A stretch of DNA of 64,000 nucleotides from Actinomadura rifamycini DSM 43936. GTDB taxonomy: Bacteria > Actinomycetota > Actinomycetes > Streptosporangiales > Streptosporangiaceae. The stretch covers positions 286,559 to 350,558 of the forward strand of contig NZ_KE384300.1 of NCBI RefSeq assembly GCF_000425065.1, in the 5' to 3' direction. The notes under the pieces were generated by a model, which was given only the letters and a program-made list of their open reading frames with translations, was not told where the DNA came from and did no database searches. Shown piece after piece: positions 16,364-26,030 of the stretch. How positions within the stretch are numbered: position 1 is the stretch's first letter; the number at the start of each line of letters is the position of its first letter. The translations under genes and the position numbers were made by a program.

Positions 16364-17629
16364 TCACTTGCCGACCGGGACCTCGTAGCCGGTCGCGGTC
16401 TCGGAGGCCGCGGCCTCCCGCTCGACGACCAGGCCGCCGAGGGCCTCCTTGTCCGTCCGCAGGATGTAGGTCTTGCGGGTGGCGGGCTCGGTCCACGTGG
16501 AGAAGTCCATCGGGGTGCCGTAGCCGGTGTCGTAGGACTTGCGGGCCCGGTGGGCGTTGATGACGCCGTCGCGGGTGAGGTCCTTGGCCTCGCACGCCTC
16601 CTTCAGCGCGTCCACGAAGATCACCGCGTTGGTGTAGCCGTTGACGACCGCGTTGTCGAGCGGCTGCCCCGGGTACTTCTTGCCGTACGCGTCCGCGAGC
16701 TTCTTGACCGCGGGCAGGTCGGAGCCGATCGGCGCGCCGGCGCTGGTCAGGTAGAAGCCCTTGAGCAGCGCGGGCGCGGCCTCGGTCTCCAGGAGCTGCG
16801 GGGAGAACCCGGAGTTGCTGGCGACGATCGGGGCGGCCACGCCGCGGCTGCGGACGATCCCGGCGAGCGACGCCGACTGGCGCGGGCCGGCGCTCATCAG
16901 GATCGCCTTCACGTCCGCGCTCTCCAGGGCGGACGCCTGCGCCGTCATGTCGGTCGCGGTCGCCTTGATCTTCTGCTCGACCAGCTCCAGGCCGTACTTC
17001 TCGGCCGCGGCCTTGGAGCCGTTCAGCGCGCTCTCGCCGTAGTCGCCCTCGAAGTACACGTGGCCGACCTTGTCGCCCTTCTCGACCATCCCCTCCTCCA
17101 CCAGCCAGGACACGCCGTTGATCATGTCGACGTCGTAGGTGGTGCCGGTGACCTGGATGTACTTGCTGCCGAGCAGCGTCGTCGACCAGGCGTTGGGGAG
17201 GATGAACATCTTGTCGGTCTCGATGCGCTGCTTGAGCGCCGTCACCATCGGCGAGCCGATGAACTGCGGCATGCCGATGACCTCGCCCTGCAGCTCGCTG
17301 TAGGCGGAGACGGCCTTCTGCACGTCGTAGCCGTGGTCGCGGACGACCAGCTCCAGGTCCCGGCCGCAGACGCCGCCGGCCTTGTTGACCTCCTCGACGT
17401 ACAGCTGCTGCGCCTGCGTGAGGCTCTTGCCGAGCGGCGCGTAGACGCCGGTCAGGTCGGTCTCGACGCCGATCTTGATGACGTCGTCGGTCACCCCGGT
17501 GCCGACCTTGACGCCGTCGGCGTCGGTGCCGCCCGAGCCGCCCGTCGCCTTGCCGCTGCAGGCCGTCACGCCCAGCGGCAGGACGAGGGCCAGGGCGGCC
17601 GCCGCCGTGATGCGCACCTTACGCTTCAT
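16364..17629 (-). CDS. Liv-type ABC transporter substrate-binding lipoprotein
   Basis: A 421-residue periplasmic-binding-fold protein of the LivJ/LivK (Peripla_BP_6) family. The signal peptide ends in a lipobox with Cys24 (GVTACSG). The mature protein begins IKIGVETDLTGVYAPLGKS and continues GGVCGRDLELVVRDHGYD, both typical. AGGAG precedes the ATG at 17629, and the start overlaps the LivM stop by four bases. It is the last gene of a five-gene importer. The ligand could be a branched-chain amino acid, amide or other small molecule; the PucR regulator at the other end makes a non-amino-acid substrate plausible. Confidence 0.9.
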   Translation of the reverse strand: MKRKVRITAAAALALVLPLGVTACSGKATGGSGGTDADGVKVGTGVTDDVIKIGVETDLTGVYAPLGKSLTQAQQLYVEEVNKAGGVCGRDLELVVRDHGYDVQKAVSAYSELQGEVIGMPQFIGSPMVTALKQRIETDKMFILPNAWSTTLLGSKYIQVTGTTYDVDMINGVSWLVEEGMVEKGDKVGHVYFEGDYGESALNGSKAAAEKYGLELVEQKIKATATDMTAQASALESADVKAILMSAGPRQSASLAGIVRSRGVAAPIVASNSGFSPQLLETEAAPALLKGFYLTSAGAPIGSDLPAVKKLADAYGKKYPGQPLDNAVVNGYTNAVIFVDALKEACEAKDLTRDGVINAHRARKSYDTGYGTPMDFSTWTEPATRKTYILRTDKEALGGLVVEREAAASETATGYEVPVGK

Positions 17630-18750
17630 GCCGGTTGCTCCTCTTTCTGATCGAGTCGGTGCAGTGATCGGGCGGACCGGCGCCGGGCCGCGGCGAGACG
17701 CAGCCGCGTCCAGAGCCCGAGCAGTCCGCCGGGCAGGAACAGGACGACGGCGACGACGGCGGCGCCGTACAGGATGCGGGCGGCCTCGGCGGGGGAGACC
17801 CCCTCCGAGCCCGGCTCCGCGACCAGGGGGAGATCGTTGCCGAAGCGGGTGAGGAGCTGCGGGAGCACGGAGACGAACACCGCGCCCGCCACCGCCCCGG
17901 CCGCGGACCCGAGTCCGCCGATGACGATCATCGCGAGGTAGTCGAGGGACAGGAACATGCCGAAGTACTCGGGGACCGTCCGGCGGAACGCCAGCGCCAG
18001 CAGCGCGCCCGCCGCCCCCGCGTACATCGACGACAGGACGAACACGCCGCCGCGGTAGCGGGCCACCGGGACGCCCATGACCGCCGCCGCCACCTCGTGG
18101 TCGCGGATCGTGTTCATCGCCCGCCCCGGGCGGCCCCGCAGGATGCCCCGGGCGATCCAGACCGCCGGGATCAGCAGCGCGACCCCGAGGAACCACAGCC
18201 GCTCCAGCGCGCCCAGCGGCACGTTGAACAGGACGAACTCGGGGCTGTCGGCGAACGCGAACCCGAAGATCTCCATCGGCGGGACGTCCCGGCCGTTGAA
18301 CCCGCCGGTGACGCTCTCGGCGTTGAACAGCACGTGCTGCCCGATGAAGATCAGCGCGAGCGACGCGATGCCGAGGTAAGTGCCGCGCAGCCGCCCGGAG
18401 ATCGGGCTGAACAGGCCGCCCGCGATCCCGGCGAGCAGGATCGCGCCGACGAACGCCAGCGGCGTCGGCAGCCCGAGCCCGCTGAGCCCGTGGTCGGGGT
18501 CGGAGTCCGACGCCAGGTACACGTACCCGTACGCGCCCACCGCGAGGAAGAACGCGTGCCCGAGGGACAGCTGCCCGGTCGCGCCGGTCAGCAGGTTCAG
18601 GCCGATCGCGCCGATCGCCGCGGACATCGCGAACAGGCCGGTCTGCAGCCAGAACGCGTCCACGTAGAACGGGACGGCGAGCAGGACGGCCGTCGCGGCG
18701 GCCGTCGCGAGCAGGGGGCCGCCGACACGGCGGGACGCGCGCTCAGACAC
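17626..18750 (-). CDS. livM: Liv-type ABC transporter permease (LivM family)
   Basis: A 374-residue membrane protein with about nine or ten segments. The family core GLNLLTGATGQLSLGHAFFLAVGAY is near residue 50, and GRAMNTIRDHEVAAAVMGVPVARYR, the ATPase-coupling loop, near 210. The segment MIVIGGLGSAAGAVAGAVF is also characteristic. It pairs with LivH to make the channel. Overlaps of 8 bases with LivH and 4 bases with the binding protein gene show one operon. The C-terminal ~25 residues are basic and cytoplasmic. Confidence 0.92.
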   Translation of the reverse strand: MSERASRRVGGPLLATAAATAVLLAVPFYVDAFWLQTGLFAMSAAIGAIGLNLLTGATGQLSLGHAFFLAVGAYGYVYLASDSDPDHGLSGLGLPTPLAFVGAILLAGIAGGLFSPISGRLRGTYLGIASLALIFIGQHVLFNAESVTGGFNGRDVPPMEIFGFAFADSPEFVLFNVPLGALERLWFLGVALLIPAVWIARGILRGRPGRAMNTIRDHEVAAAVMGVPVARYRGGVFVLSSMYAGAAGALLALAFRRTVPEYFGMFLSLDYLAMIVIGGLGSAAGAVAGAVFVSVLPQLLTRFGNDLPLVAEPGSEGVSPAEAARILYGAAVVAVVLFLPGGLLGLWTRLRLAAARRRSARSLHRLDQKEEQPA

Positions 18751-19633
18751 GGGTCAGCTCCCTCGTGCCGAACAGCCCGGCGGGCCGGATCAGCAGGATC
18801 ACGATCATGACCACGAACGGGGCGACCTCGCCGATCCCGCGGCCCAGGAACGTCAGGTCGCCCTGGTAGCCGGTGACGAGCGACTCGGTGAGGCCGATGA
18901 TCAGGCCGCCCGCCAGCGCCCCGGTCGTGGAGTCCAGGCCGCCGAGGATCGCCGCCGGGAACGCCTTCATCGCCGCGAACGAGGTGCTGCGGTCCAGGCC
19001 GGGCGTCGGGAACACGGTGAGGAAGAGCGCGGCGACCGCCGCCAGCGCTCCCGCGACGGCCCACGCGCTCAGCGACACCCGGGTCAGCCGGATGCCCATC
19101 AGCGCGGCCGTCTCGCCGTCCTCCGCGGCGGCGCGCATCGCCACGCCCCACGACGTGTAGCGGAACGCCGCGAGGAACGCCGCGATCAGCAGCGCCGCGA
19201 CGAGCAGCGCCGCGATGCGGGTCTGCGCGATGCTGACGCCGCCGAAGGTGACGACCTGGCTCTTCCACGGGTCGCCCATCGACAGCACCTCGGTGCCGAT
19301 CTGCCGCGTCAGCTCGGTCGTCAGCACGATGTCGACGCCGATGGTGACGATGGCCAGCACCGCGTGGTTCTCGGCGCGCGCCCGCCGCAGCACCAGCACC
19401 TCGACGAGCGCGCCGATCAGCGCGGCGCCCGCGATGCCCGCGGCGAGCGCGGCCCAGAAACCGATGTGCTCGTGCAGCTTCGCCGTGATGAAGCCGCCGA
19501 CGAGCAGCAGCGACGCGTGCGCGAAGTTCACCACCTCGGTGGCCTTGAAGATGATCACGAAGCCGAGGGCGATCAGCGCGTACACCGCCCCCATCGAGAG
19601 CCCGTTGATCACCAGCTCGATGAAGGTGCTCAA
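18743..19633 (-). CDS. livH: Liv-type ABC transporter permease (LivH family)
   Basis: A 296-residue membrane protein with eight or so segments. Family motifs are NGLSMGAVYALIALGFVIIFKATEVVNFAHA at residues ~9-39 and the coupling loop GVAMRAAAEDGETAALMGIRLTRV near 177. AFPAAILGGLDSTTGALAGG follows. It starts at ATG 19633, overlapping the LivG stop by four bases. With LivM it forms the translocation path. Confidence 0.92.
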   Translation of the reverse strand: MSTFIELVINGLSMGAVYALIALGFVIIFKATEVVNFAHASLLLVGGFITAKLHEHIGFWAALAAGIAGAALIGALVEVLVLRRARAENHAVLAIVTIGVDIVLTTELTRQIGTEVLSMGDPWKSQVVTFGGVSIAQTRIAALLVAALLIAAFLAAFRYTSWGVAMRAAAEDGETAALMGIRLTRVSLSAWAVAGALAAVAALFLTVFPTPGLDRSTSFAAMKAFPAAILGGLDSTTGALAGGLIIGLTESLVTGYQGDLTFLGRGIGEVAPFVVMIVILLIRPAGLFGTRELTRV

Positions 19634-20502
19634 GCCTTCTCCTCTTCCGTGCCGGCCCGCGGGCCGGGCTGCGAGTCGGCCCCCGGGCCGGTGCCGGTCC
19701 CGGTGCCGGTCTCAGCGTCGGTCTCCGCGTCGGTCTCCGTGTGCGCGCCGCCCAGGTACGCCCGGATCACCGCGGGATCGCGCTGCACCTCGTCCGGCGG
19801 GCCGCTCGCGATGCGCTTGCCGAAGTTCAGGACGGTCACCTCGTCGGCGAGCCGCATGACCATCCCCATGTCGTGCTCCACCAGCAGGATCGAGACGCCG
19901 AGGTCGGCGCGGGCGCGGCGGATGACCTCCGCCATCCGCACCCGCTCGGCGCCGTTCATCCCGGCGACCGGCTCGTCCAGCAGCAGCAGGCGCGGCTCCA
20001 GCGCGAGGGCGCGGGCCAGTTCGAGCCGCTTCTGCACGCCGTACGACAGCCCCGCGACGGGCGCCGCGAGGTACTCCTCGACGCCCACGAACCGGGCGAT
20101 GTCGCGGACCCGCGCCCGGTGCCGGGCGTCCTCGCGGCGCGCGTGCGGCAGCCGCAGCCCGGCCGCGACGAACCCCGCCCTGGTGAGCCGGTGCCGCCCC
20201 AGCATGAGGTTGTCCTCGACCGTGAGGTTCCGCGACAGCGCGATGTTCTGGAACGTCCGCGCCACGCCGAGCGCGGCGATCCTGTCCGGGCGCAGCGAGG
20301 TCAGCTCCGTCCCGCCGAACCGGACGCTGCCCTCGGTCGCCTTGTAGACGCCGGACAGGACGTTGAAGCAGGTGGACTTCCCGGCGCCGTTCGGCCCGAT
20401 GACCGCGTGCACGCTGCCCGGCGCGACCGTGAAGGCGACGCCGTCCAGCGCCGTCAGCCCCGCGAACCGGACCGTGAGGCCGGTGACGGTCAGCTCGCTC
20501 AT
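19630..20502 (-). CDS. livG: Liv-type ABC transporter ATP-binding protein (LivG family) with repetitive tail
   Basis: A 290-residue ATPase with Walker A GPNGAGKST, a LivG-type VARTFQNIALSRNLTVEDNLMLG segment, signature LSYGVQKRLELARAL, Walker B LLLLDEPVAGMN and VEHDMGMVM with the switch His. The C-terminal ~40 residues are unusual: ETDAETDAETGTGTGTG and then Pro/Gly-rich residues, encoded by short repeats of GTCTCCGCGTCG and CGGTGCCGGTC on the plus strand. This low-complexity tail is not part of the family and is probably disordered. The start is ATG 20502, overlapping the LivF stop. Confidence 0.92.
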   Translation of the reverse strand: MSELTVTGLTVRFAGLTALDGVAFTVAPGSVHAVIGPNGAGKSTCFNVLSGVYKATEGSVRFGGTELTSLRPDRIAALGVARTFQNIALSRNLTVEDNLMLGRHRLTRAGFVAAGLRLPHARREDARHRARVRDIARFVGVEEYLAAPVAGLSYGVQKRLELARALALEPRLLLLDEPVAGMNGAERVRMAEVIRRARADLGVSILLVEHDMGMVMRLADEVTVLNFGKRIASGPPDEVQRDPAVIRAYLGGAHTETDAETDAETGTGTGTGPGADSQPGPRAGTEEEKA

Positions 20503-21314
20503 CCCGTCCACCTCTCGAGCGTCGGGGCGGAGCCGGCCGTCCGCTCGGCCTCCGCGGCGTCCGCGGCCGCGTCGTCGTCGGCGACGCCCAGGTAGCGGCG
20601 CCGCACCTCGTCGCTCGCCGCCAGTTCCGCGGACGGCCCGTGCAGCGTCACCGCGCCGACCTCGAGCACGTGCGCGGTCGACGACAGCTCCAGCGCGAGG
20701 GCGGCGTTCTGCTCGATCAGCAGGATCGCGGTGCCCTGCCGGTTGATCTCGGTGACGGTCTCCGCGATCCGCTCGGCCATCAGCGGCGCGAGGCCGAGGG
20801 TCGGCTCGTCCAGCAGCAGGACGGACGGGCGCGCCATCAGCGCCCGGCCGATCGCGAGCATCTGCTGCTCGCCGCCCGACAGCAGGCCCGCCCGCTGCCC
20901 GGCCCGCTCGGCCAGGATGGGGAACAGCTCCAGCACGCGCGCCCGGGACTTCGCCGTCCCCGACCGGTCGCGGGCGCCGAGGGCGCCGGCCCGCAGGTTC
21001 TCCTCGACCGTGAGCCGCCCGAACACCCGCCGCCCCTCCGGGACCTGCACCACCCCGGCGGCCACCACGGCCGCGGGGCGGAGCCCGGAGAGTGTGCGAC
21101 CGCCCAACCGGACGGCGCCGGACTCCACCGCGCCGCGGTGGAACGGGAGCGTGCCCGAGATCGCCCGGAGCAGCGTCGTCTTGCCCGCCCCGTTCGCGCC
21201 GAGCACGGCCGTGACCGAGCCCGCGGGTACTTCCAGCGACACCCCGCGCAGGGCCCGGACGGCCCGGCCGTAGCTCACCGACAGATCGCGGACCTCGAGG
21301 GTCCCGTTCGCCAT
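20499..21314 (-). CDS. livF: Liv-type ABC transporter ATP-binding protein (LivF family)
   Basis: A 271-residue ATPase that is the first gene of the importer operon, with AGGAGG upstream of ATG 21314. It has Walker A GANGAGKTT, VVQVPEGRRVFGRLTVEENL (LivF-specific), signature LLSGGEQQMLAIGRALMARP, Walker B LLLDEPTLGLAP and switch residues LIEQNAALAL. It forms the ATPase dimer with LivG. The operon order is F-G-H-M-binding protein, all with overlapping ends, and it is divergent from a PucR-type regulator. Confidence 0.92.
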   Translation of the reverse strand: MANGTLEVRDLSVSYGRAVRALRGVSLEVPAGSVTAVLGANGAGKTTLLRAISGTLPFHRGAVESGAVRLGGRTLSGLRPAAVVAAGVVQVPEGRRVFGRLTVEENLRAGALGARDRSGTAKSRARVLELFPILAERAGQRAGLLSGGEQQMLAIGRALMARPSVLLLDEPTLGLAPLMAERIAETVTEINRQGTAILLIEQNAALALELSSTAHVLEVGAVTLHGPSAELAASDEVRRRYLGVADDDAAADAAEAERTAGSAPTLERWTG

Positions 21315-21424
21315 GCGCGCCTCCTGCAAGTCGTGTGGCAGGCACCCCAGCACGGGCCCCGCGGGGGCGTCTACGGGCGCGCGGCAAGACGGGGCAGGGA
21401 TCCAATCGAACGGCATTCGGGTTG

Positions 21425-21437
21425 TGTGCCGAGCACA
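21425..21437. promoter_or_regulatory. Inverted repeat in the livF/PucR intergenic region
   Basis: TGTGC-CGA-GCACA is a perfect 5-3-5 inverted repeat about 110 bases upstream of livF and 80 upstream of the PucR gene. It could be an operator for the PucR-type regulator; sequence alone cannot show this. Confidence 0.4.
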
Positions 21438-21478
21438 GCCTGAGAAGCGGGGCATTGCGTTCGTTCGGTGTGATCCAT

Positions 21479-21489
21479 GACACTGTGTC
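21479..21489. promoter_or_regulatory. Second short inverted repeat upstream of the PucR-type gene
   Basis: GACAC-T-GTGTC is a perfect 5-1-5 palindrome 26 bases before the ATG at 21516. It may be an autoregulatory site or part of the promoter. Confidence 0.35.
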
Positions 21490-21515
21490 GGCAGATGCCT
21501 GACCGGAGGTCGTTC

Positions 21516-22805
21516 ATGCCGCTCACCAGCGCCGATGCCGCTCTGGACACCGGTGCCGCCGTCGACTCGGCGGCCGGCGCCGCGCCCGGGACCGCCGACC
21601 CGGACGCCCCGCGGGCCGACGCCGCCCGCGCGGCGCGCGTCCGGCTGCGGGCGATCGCCGGCCGGATGCACGACCGCATCCCCGAGCTCGCCGACCGGCT
21701 CGTCGCCGAGGTCCTGGCCGAGGACCCGCTCTACACCGACTTCGTGCCCCGCGAGGAGTTCTGGGAGTCGGTCCGCGCCTGCCTCGAGGCGGGCCTCGTC
21801 CGGCGCGGGCCGAAGGCGCGCGGCCGCCGCCCCGACCTGTCGGAGGCCGAGCGGGTCGGGCGGCGCCGCGCCGAGCAGGGCATGCCGCTGGAGTCGCTGC
21901 TGCGCAGCTTCCGCATCGGCGGGCGCGTCGTCTGGGAGGCGCTGATCGAGGAGGTGACCGACGACGGCCCCGACGCGATGGCCGACCTGCTGCGCTACGC
22001 CAGCACCGTCTGGCACATCGTCGAGCAGCAGTCCACGGTCGCGTCCGAGGTGTACCGGCGCACCGAGTCGGAGATGCTGCGGCGCAGCGACGAGCGCGTC
22101 CAGGCCCTGCTGGACGCGCTGCTGGAGGGCCGCGGCGCCGACGGCGGGCTCGCGCAGGCCGCGTCCGCCGCCCTAGACCTGCCCGAACGCGGCCGGTACG
22201 CGGTGGTGGTGCTGCGCGCCGCCCGCCGCGACCCCGGCTTCGAGCGCCCCGACGAGCTGGACGGGCTGCGGTTCGTCTGGCGGATGCGCACCGACGGCGA
22301 GGTCGGCGTCGTCGCGCTCGGCGACCGCGAGCCGCAGGACGTCGCCGCCGCGCTGCGCGACCTCGTCCCCGGCGAGGCCGGCGTCAGCACCGTCGTCGAC
22401 GGGCTCGCCGGGCTCGGCCGCGCCCGCTGGCTCGCCGAGACCGCGCTGGCCACCTGCCGGCCGGGGGAGCGGCGGGTCGTCCGGCTCGACGACCGGCTGC
22501 CCGGCGCCCTCGTCGCCGCCCAGCCCGAACTGGCCGGGCTGCTGAACGCGCAGGTCCTCGGGCCGCTCGACGCGCTCGACGCCGCCGACCGGGAGATCCT
22601 GCTGGAGACGCTGGAGACGTGGCTGGAGTGCGAGGGGTCGGCGATGCGCACCGCGGGCCGCCTCTACTGCCACCGCAACACGGTGTTCAACCGGCTGCGG
22701 CGGCTGGAGCAGCTGACGTCCCGCTCGCTGCAGCGCCCGCGCGACGTGGTGGAGCTGTCGCTCGCCCTCGACGCGGCCCGGTTCGCGGGCACCGGGCGGC
22801 CCTGA
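21516..22805 (+). CDS. PucR-family transcriptional regulator
   Basis: A 429-residue regulator starting at ATG 21516 with GGAGG six bases upstream. Residues ~40-155 resemble the RsbRD/PucR N-terminal helical domain (IPELADRLVAEVLAEDPLY, EQGMPLESLLRSFRIGGRVVWEAL). The middle is a GGDEF-like beta/alpha region. The C-terminus is the PucR HTH, LETLETWLECEGSAMRTAGRLYCHRNTVFNRLRRLEQLTSRSL (about 365-407). Such proteins act on purine, amide or amino-acid use genes. It is divergent from the Liv-type importer and is probably its activator. Confidence 0.88.
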   Translation: MPLTSADAALDTGAAVDSAAGAAPGTADPDAPRADAARAARVRLRAIAGRMHDRIPELADRLVAEVLAEDPLYTDFVPREEFWESVRACLEAGLVRRGPKARGRRPDLSEAERVGRRRAEQGMPLESLLRSFRIGGRVVWEALIEEVTDDGPDAMADLLRYASTVWHIVEQQSTVASEVYRRTESEMLRRSDERVQALLDALLEGRGADGGLAQAASAALDLPERGRYAVVVLRAARRDPGFERPDELDGLRFVWRMRTDGEVGVVALGDREPQDVAAALRDLVPGEAGVSTVVDGLAGLGRARWLAETALATCRPGERRVVRLDDRLPGALVAAQPELAGLLNAQVLGPLDALDAADREILLETLETWLECEGSAMRTAGRLYCHRNTVFNRLRRLEQLTSRSLQRPRDVVELSLALDAARFAGTGRP

Positions 22806-22808
22806 CGC

Positions 22809-23471
22809 TCAGAAGCGGGGGCCGTGCCCGGCGGCGTCCAGCCGCGCCCAGGCGGCGTCCCACAGCGCGTCGCGGCGCCGGTCGCAGTGCCGCCGGACCA
22901 GCCCGTACGCCACCGCGGCGGGGAGCGCGGCGCCGAGGACGGCGGCGGTGCCCGCGTACACCGCGTCGGTGACCGTGCGGCTGTGCGGGCGGGGCGCCAC
23001 GGTCGGCTCGCCCGCCCCGTCGACCCAGATCGCGCGCCGGTCGCCGATGTCGACGCCGCGCCAGCTCGGCAGCGTCCCGGCGCGCGGCTTGCCGTCCGGG
23101 CCCGGCCACGTCGCCTGGACGGTCTCGTGGACGAACCGGTCGCCCGACGCGGCCGTCCCGCCGGTCTTGGTGACCGTCGCGGTGACGCGCTGCCGGTCCT
23201 GCCGCTCGGCGTCCTCCGCGCGGGCCCCCGCCGCGTACGACACCGACCCCGCCCACACCGCGAGCGGCGGCGCGACGCCGAGGAAGATCAGCAGCAGGGC
23301 GAACCCGAGCAGCCGCTGCACGCGGTCGACCGGGCGGCGCAGCTCGTTGTGCTCCAGGCCGAGTCTCCTGCGCAGCGGCGTGTGCGGCCGTGCTGGAGCG
23401 GTCGCCCGCGACCGGCGGTTCGGCCCGCCCTCGCCATGGCCGTCGCCGCGACCGGAACCGGACCTGCGCAT
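22809..23471 (-). CDS. Rv1733c-like transmembrane protein
   Basis: A 220-residue protein with two membrane helices (about residues 53-75, LLGFALLLIFLGVAPPLAVWA, and 170-192) flanking an exported ~95-residue segment that contains VTATVTKTGG and VQATWPGPDGKPRAGTLPSWRGVDIG. The motif NELRRPVDRVQ just before the first helix is diagnostic of the actinobacterial Rv1733c family. The function is unknown; the mycobacterial member is a dormancy-regulon antigen. It ends three bases from the convergent PucR gene. Confidence 0.8.
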   Translation of the reverse strand: MRRSGSGRGDGHGEGGPNRRSRATAPARPHTPLRRRLGLEHNELRRPVDRVQRLLGFALLLIFLGVAPPLAVWAGSVSYAAGARAEDAERQDRQRVTATVTKTGGTAASGDRFVHETVQATWPGPDGKPRAGTLPSWRGVDIGDRRAIWVDGAGEPTVAPRPHSRTVTDAVYAGTAAVLGAALPAAVAYGLVRRHCDRRRDALWDAAWARLDAAGHGPRF

Positions 23472-23637
23472 CTCTCGTCACCTCCCCGGGGAGCGCCTCC
23501 CGGCAAGGGGCCTTGCTCGTCGTTTGCCAGGATATTCCCGAGATCACTGAACGGCACGGCGCCCATGGCCGAATCGTTTCCCGGATCGGGCCCGCTATGC
23601 CGCATCCGTGACCGAAAACGGCGGGCGCGTCCGGGGA

Positions 23638-25203
23638 TCAGCGCCCCGCCGGGTCGGCCTCCAGTTCGCGCGGGGCGGGCGGGGCCGCGCCGTCCCGCCG
23701 GTTCCCGGCGGCGAGCGCCAGCAGCGCGCCGACCGCGCACAGCACCGCCGTGATCAGGAAGATCTCCCGGTACTCGGTGCGGAGCGCCTCCTCCACCGCG
23801 GCCAGGTAGACGTCCATCGCCCGGTCGAACTCCGCGTCCGACATCGTGAACGGCAGCGGCGGCCGCAGCTCGGCCGTCAGCGCGTGGAACCGGTGGAAGC
23901 CCCACGCCGACAGCGCCGCGATGCCGAGCAGCATCCCCATCATCCGCGCGACGACCACGGCCGCCGACGCCACGCCGTGCCGGGCCGCCGGGACGAACCG
24001 CAGCACCGCCGACGACACCGGCGCGATCACCAGGCCGAGGCCGAGCCCGGTGATCACCAGGTCGACGTCCATCCGCGGCAGCGGCCCGTACGACGCGTTC
24101 GCCAGGTCGGCGGGCCACGCCGCGATCAGCAGGTACCCGCCGGCCGCGACCGCCATCCCGGCCGCCATCGGCCACCGCTCGCCGAACCGGCGCGCCGCCG
24201 CGCCCCCGGCCACGGCCGCGATCGGCAGCGCGACGAGGAACCGCGTCAGCAGCAGGGCGCCCTCGACGTCGTCCTCGTCCAGGACGGTCTGCGCCACCAG
24301 CACGACGTCCACCAGCGTGACCATCAGCGCCGCGCCCGACAGCAGGCTCACGCCCAGCGTCGCGAGCAGCGGCCCCCGCCGCACCCCCGACAGGTCGAAC
24401 AGCCGCGTGCGCGTCCGGACCTCCCACAGGACGAACGCGGCGAGCGCGACGGCCCCGGCGATCAGCAGCGGCGCGCCCCACGGCGGCAGCGCCGACTCCT
24501 GCGGTTCGGGGTTGTAGACGCCGCCGACCAGCAGCGCGAGGCCCGCCGCGAGCAGCAGCCCGCCCACCGCGTCCACGCCCGGCCGCGGTCCCGCCGGCCG
24601 CCCGCCCGGGACCGCGACGTGCACCGCGGCCATCGCCAGCGCCGTCAGCGGCAGGTTGATCCAGAAGATCGCCCGCCAGTCGTCCAGCAGCGCGACGACG
24701 CCGATGCCGTACAGCGGGCCGAGGACGCTGCCGAGCTCCTGCGCGGCGCCCACCGCGCCGAGCACCACCGGCCGCTGCCGCTCCGCCCACAGGTCGCCGG
24801 CCAGCGCCATCGTCACCGGCAGCAGCGCCCCGCCCGCGATGCCCTGCACCACCCGGCCCGCCGTCAGCACCGGGACGTCCTGCGCCAGGGCCGTGACCAC
24901 CGAGCCCGCCGCGAAGAACAGCAGGCACGCCTGCAGCAGCGGCCGCCGCCCGAACCGGTCCGACAGCTGGCCGAGCAGCGGCATCGCCGCGACGTACCCG
25001 AGCAGGAACCCCGTCAGGATCGGGGTGACGCGCTCCAGCCGGTTGACCGGCAGCCCCAGGTCGTCGACGATCGTGACCAGGACGGTCGTGACGACGTAGG
25101 CGTCGAGCGCGGCGAGCAGCACGACCGCCCCGCCCGCGCCGATCGCGACGCGGCGCCGCGCGCCCGCCGCGCCGGGCCCCGCTCCGGCCGCCCCGTCCGT
25201 CAC
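23638..25203 (-). CDS. P55-like MFS transporter (LprG partner)
   Basis: A 521-residue, fourteen-segment transporter close in length to mycobacterial P55 (Rv1410c). It begins at GTG 25203, overlapping the lipoprotein stop as GTGA. Motifs include [17 protein letters not shown] in the first segment, [18 protein letters not shown] (motif A) and [18 protein letters not shown]. In mycobacteria P55 and LprG together move triacylated lipids such as triacylglycerol and lipoglycans to the cell surface and affect drug tolerance. Gene order and coupling here are the same, so I infer the same pair in a non-mycobacterial host. Confidence 0.85.
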   Translation of the reverse strand: MTDGAAGAGPGAAGARRRVAIGAGGAVVLLAALDAYVVTTVLVTIVDDLGLPVNRLERVTPILTGFLLGYVAAMPLLGQLSDRFGRRPLLQACLLFFAAGSVVTALAQDVPVLTAGRVVQGIAGGALLPVTMALAGDLWAERQRPVVLGAVGAAQELGSVLGPLYGIGVVALLDDWRAIFWINLPLTALAMAAVHVAVPGGRPAGPRPGVDAVGGLLLAAGLALLVGGVYNPEPQESALPPWGAPLLIAGAVALAAFVLWEVRTRTRLFDLSGVRRGPLLATLGVSLLSGAALMVTLVDVVLVAQTVLDEDDVEGALLLTRFLVALPIAAVAGGAAARRFGERWPMAAGMAVAAGGYLLIAAWPADLANASYGPLPRMDVDLVITGLGLGLVIAPVSSAVLRFVPAARHGVASAAVVVARMMGMLLGIAALSAWGFHRFHALTAELRPPLPFTMSDAEFDRAMDVYLAAVEEALRTEYREIFLITAVLCAVGALLALAAGNRRDGAAPPAPRELEADPAGR

Positions 25204-25886
25204 CGGGGCGCGCTGATCTTGTAGGCGGCGTCGAACTCGGTGAACTCGATGACCACCGCGCCCTTCCCCTCGGGGAACGCGCCGCGCACCTTGACCAGCC
25301 GCCCGTCGTCCTTGTTCACCCACACCTGCCCGCGCAGGTCCGCGTCGATCCCCGGGATCAGGCCGCCGATCCGGTCCTGCGGCAGCGTCGCCGCCACCCG
25401 GTACGCCTCCTTGCCGCCGACCTCCTCGACGGCCTCCGCCTCCGGCGCCTCCAGCGACGACAGCAGGCTCGCGATGCCGCGCTCCGGGTCCAGGACGGCC
25501 GACGGGTCGTACATCGTCGCCGCGAGCGCCTTCGGGGCCCGCCGCCAGCCGCCCGTCCCGGCGTCCAGGTAGATGCTGTCGCCGACCGCGACGACCTTCA
25601 TCTCGACGGCGTGCCCGGACTGCTCGACCGTCAGCGTGCCCTCGGCGTCCCCGTTGCGGAGCAGCTTCAGGTCGCCGCCCTTCACCATGATCGGCGTCTC
25701 GTCCTGCGTCGACACGGTGAACGCGACGCTCTTCAGGTCCCCCATGGCCTGCGCCGCCCGCCGGATCACCTGCGCGCCGTCGAAGTCGGCCCGCTCCGTC
25801 CCGCCCGACCCGCCGTCCCCGTCGCAGGCGCCGACGGCGCCGAGCAGGAGGAGGAAGGAGACGAGGGCGAGGATGCGTCTGGACAT
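25200..25886 (-). CDS. lprG: LprG/LppX-family lipoprotein
   Basis: A 228-residue LppX_LprAFG-type lipoprotein. The signal peptide ends with the lipobox LGAVGAC (Cys21). The mature part follows the family pattern: [25 protein letters not shown], then [40 protein letters not shown] and [28 protein letters not shown]. The fold is a half barrel holding acyl chains of lipoglycans or triacylglycerol. It is first in the operon and coupled to the P55-like exporter, which supports a lipid-transfer role across the envelope. Confidence 0.88.
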   Translation of the reverse strand: MSRRILALVSFLLLLGAVGACDGDGGSGGTERADFDGAQVIRRAAQAMGDLKSVAFTVSTQDETPIMVKGGDLKLLRNGDAEGTLTVEQSGHAVEMKVVAVGDSIYLDAGTGGWRRAPKALAATMYDPSAVLDPERGIASLLSSLEAPEAEAVEEVGGKEAYRVAATLPQDRIGGLIPGIDADLRGQVWVNKDDGRLVKVRGAFPEGKGAVVIEFTEFDAAYKISAPR

Positions 25887-26030
25887 GGACGGGACCCTAC
25901 CGACGGGTACCGCCGTGCGTCACTCGCTCTGAGGTATGACATCGCCCCGGGGAAATCGCGGTGGCCGCCGTCATCGGGCCGCCGCTAAGATGACTCGCGG
26001 CACGCCCCCCGCCGTCATGGGGGAGGCCGA

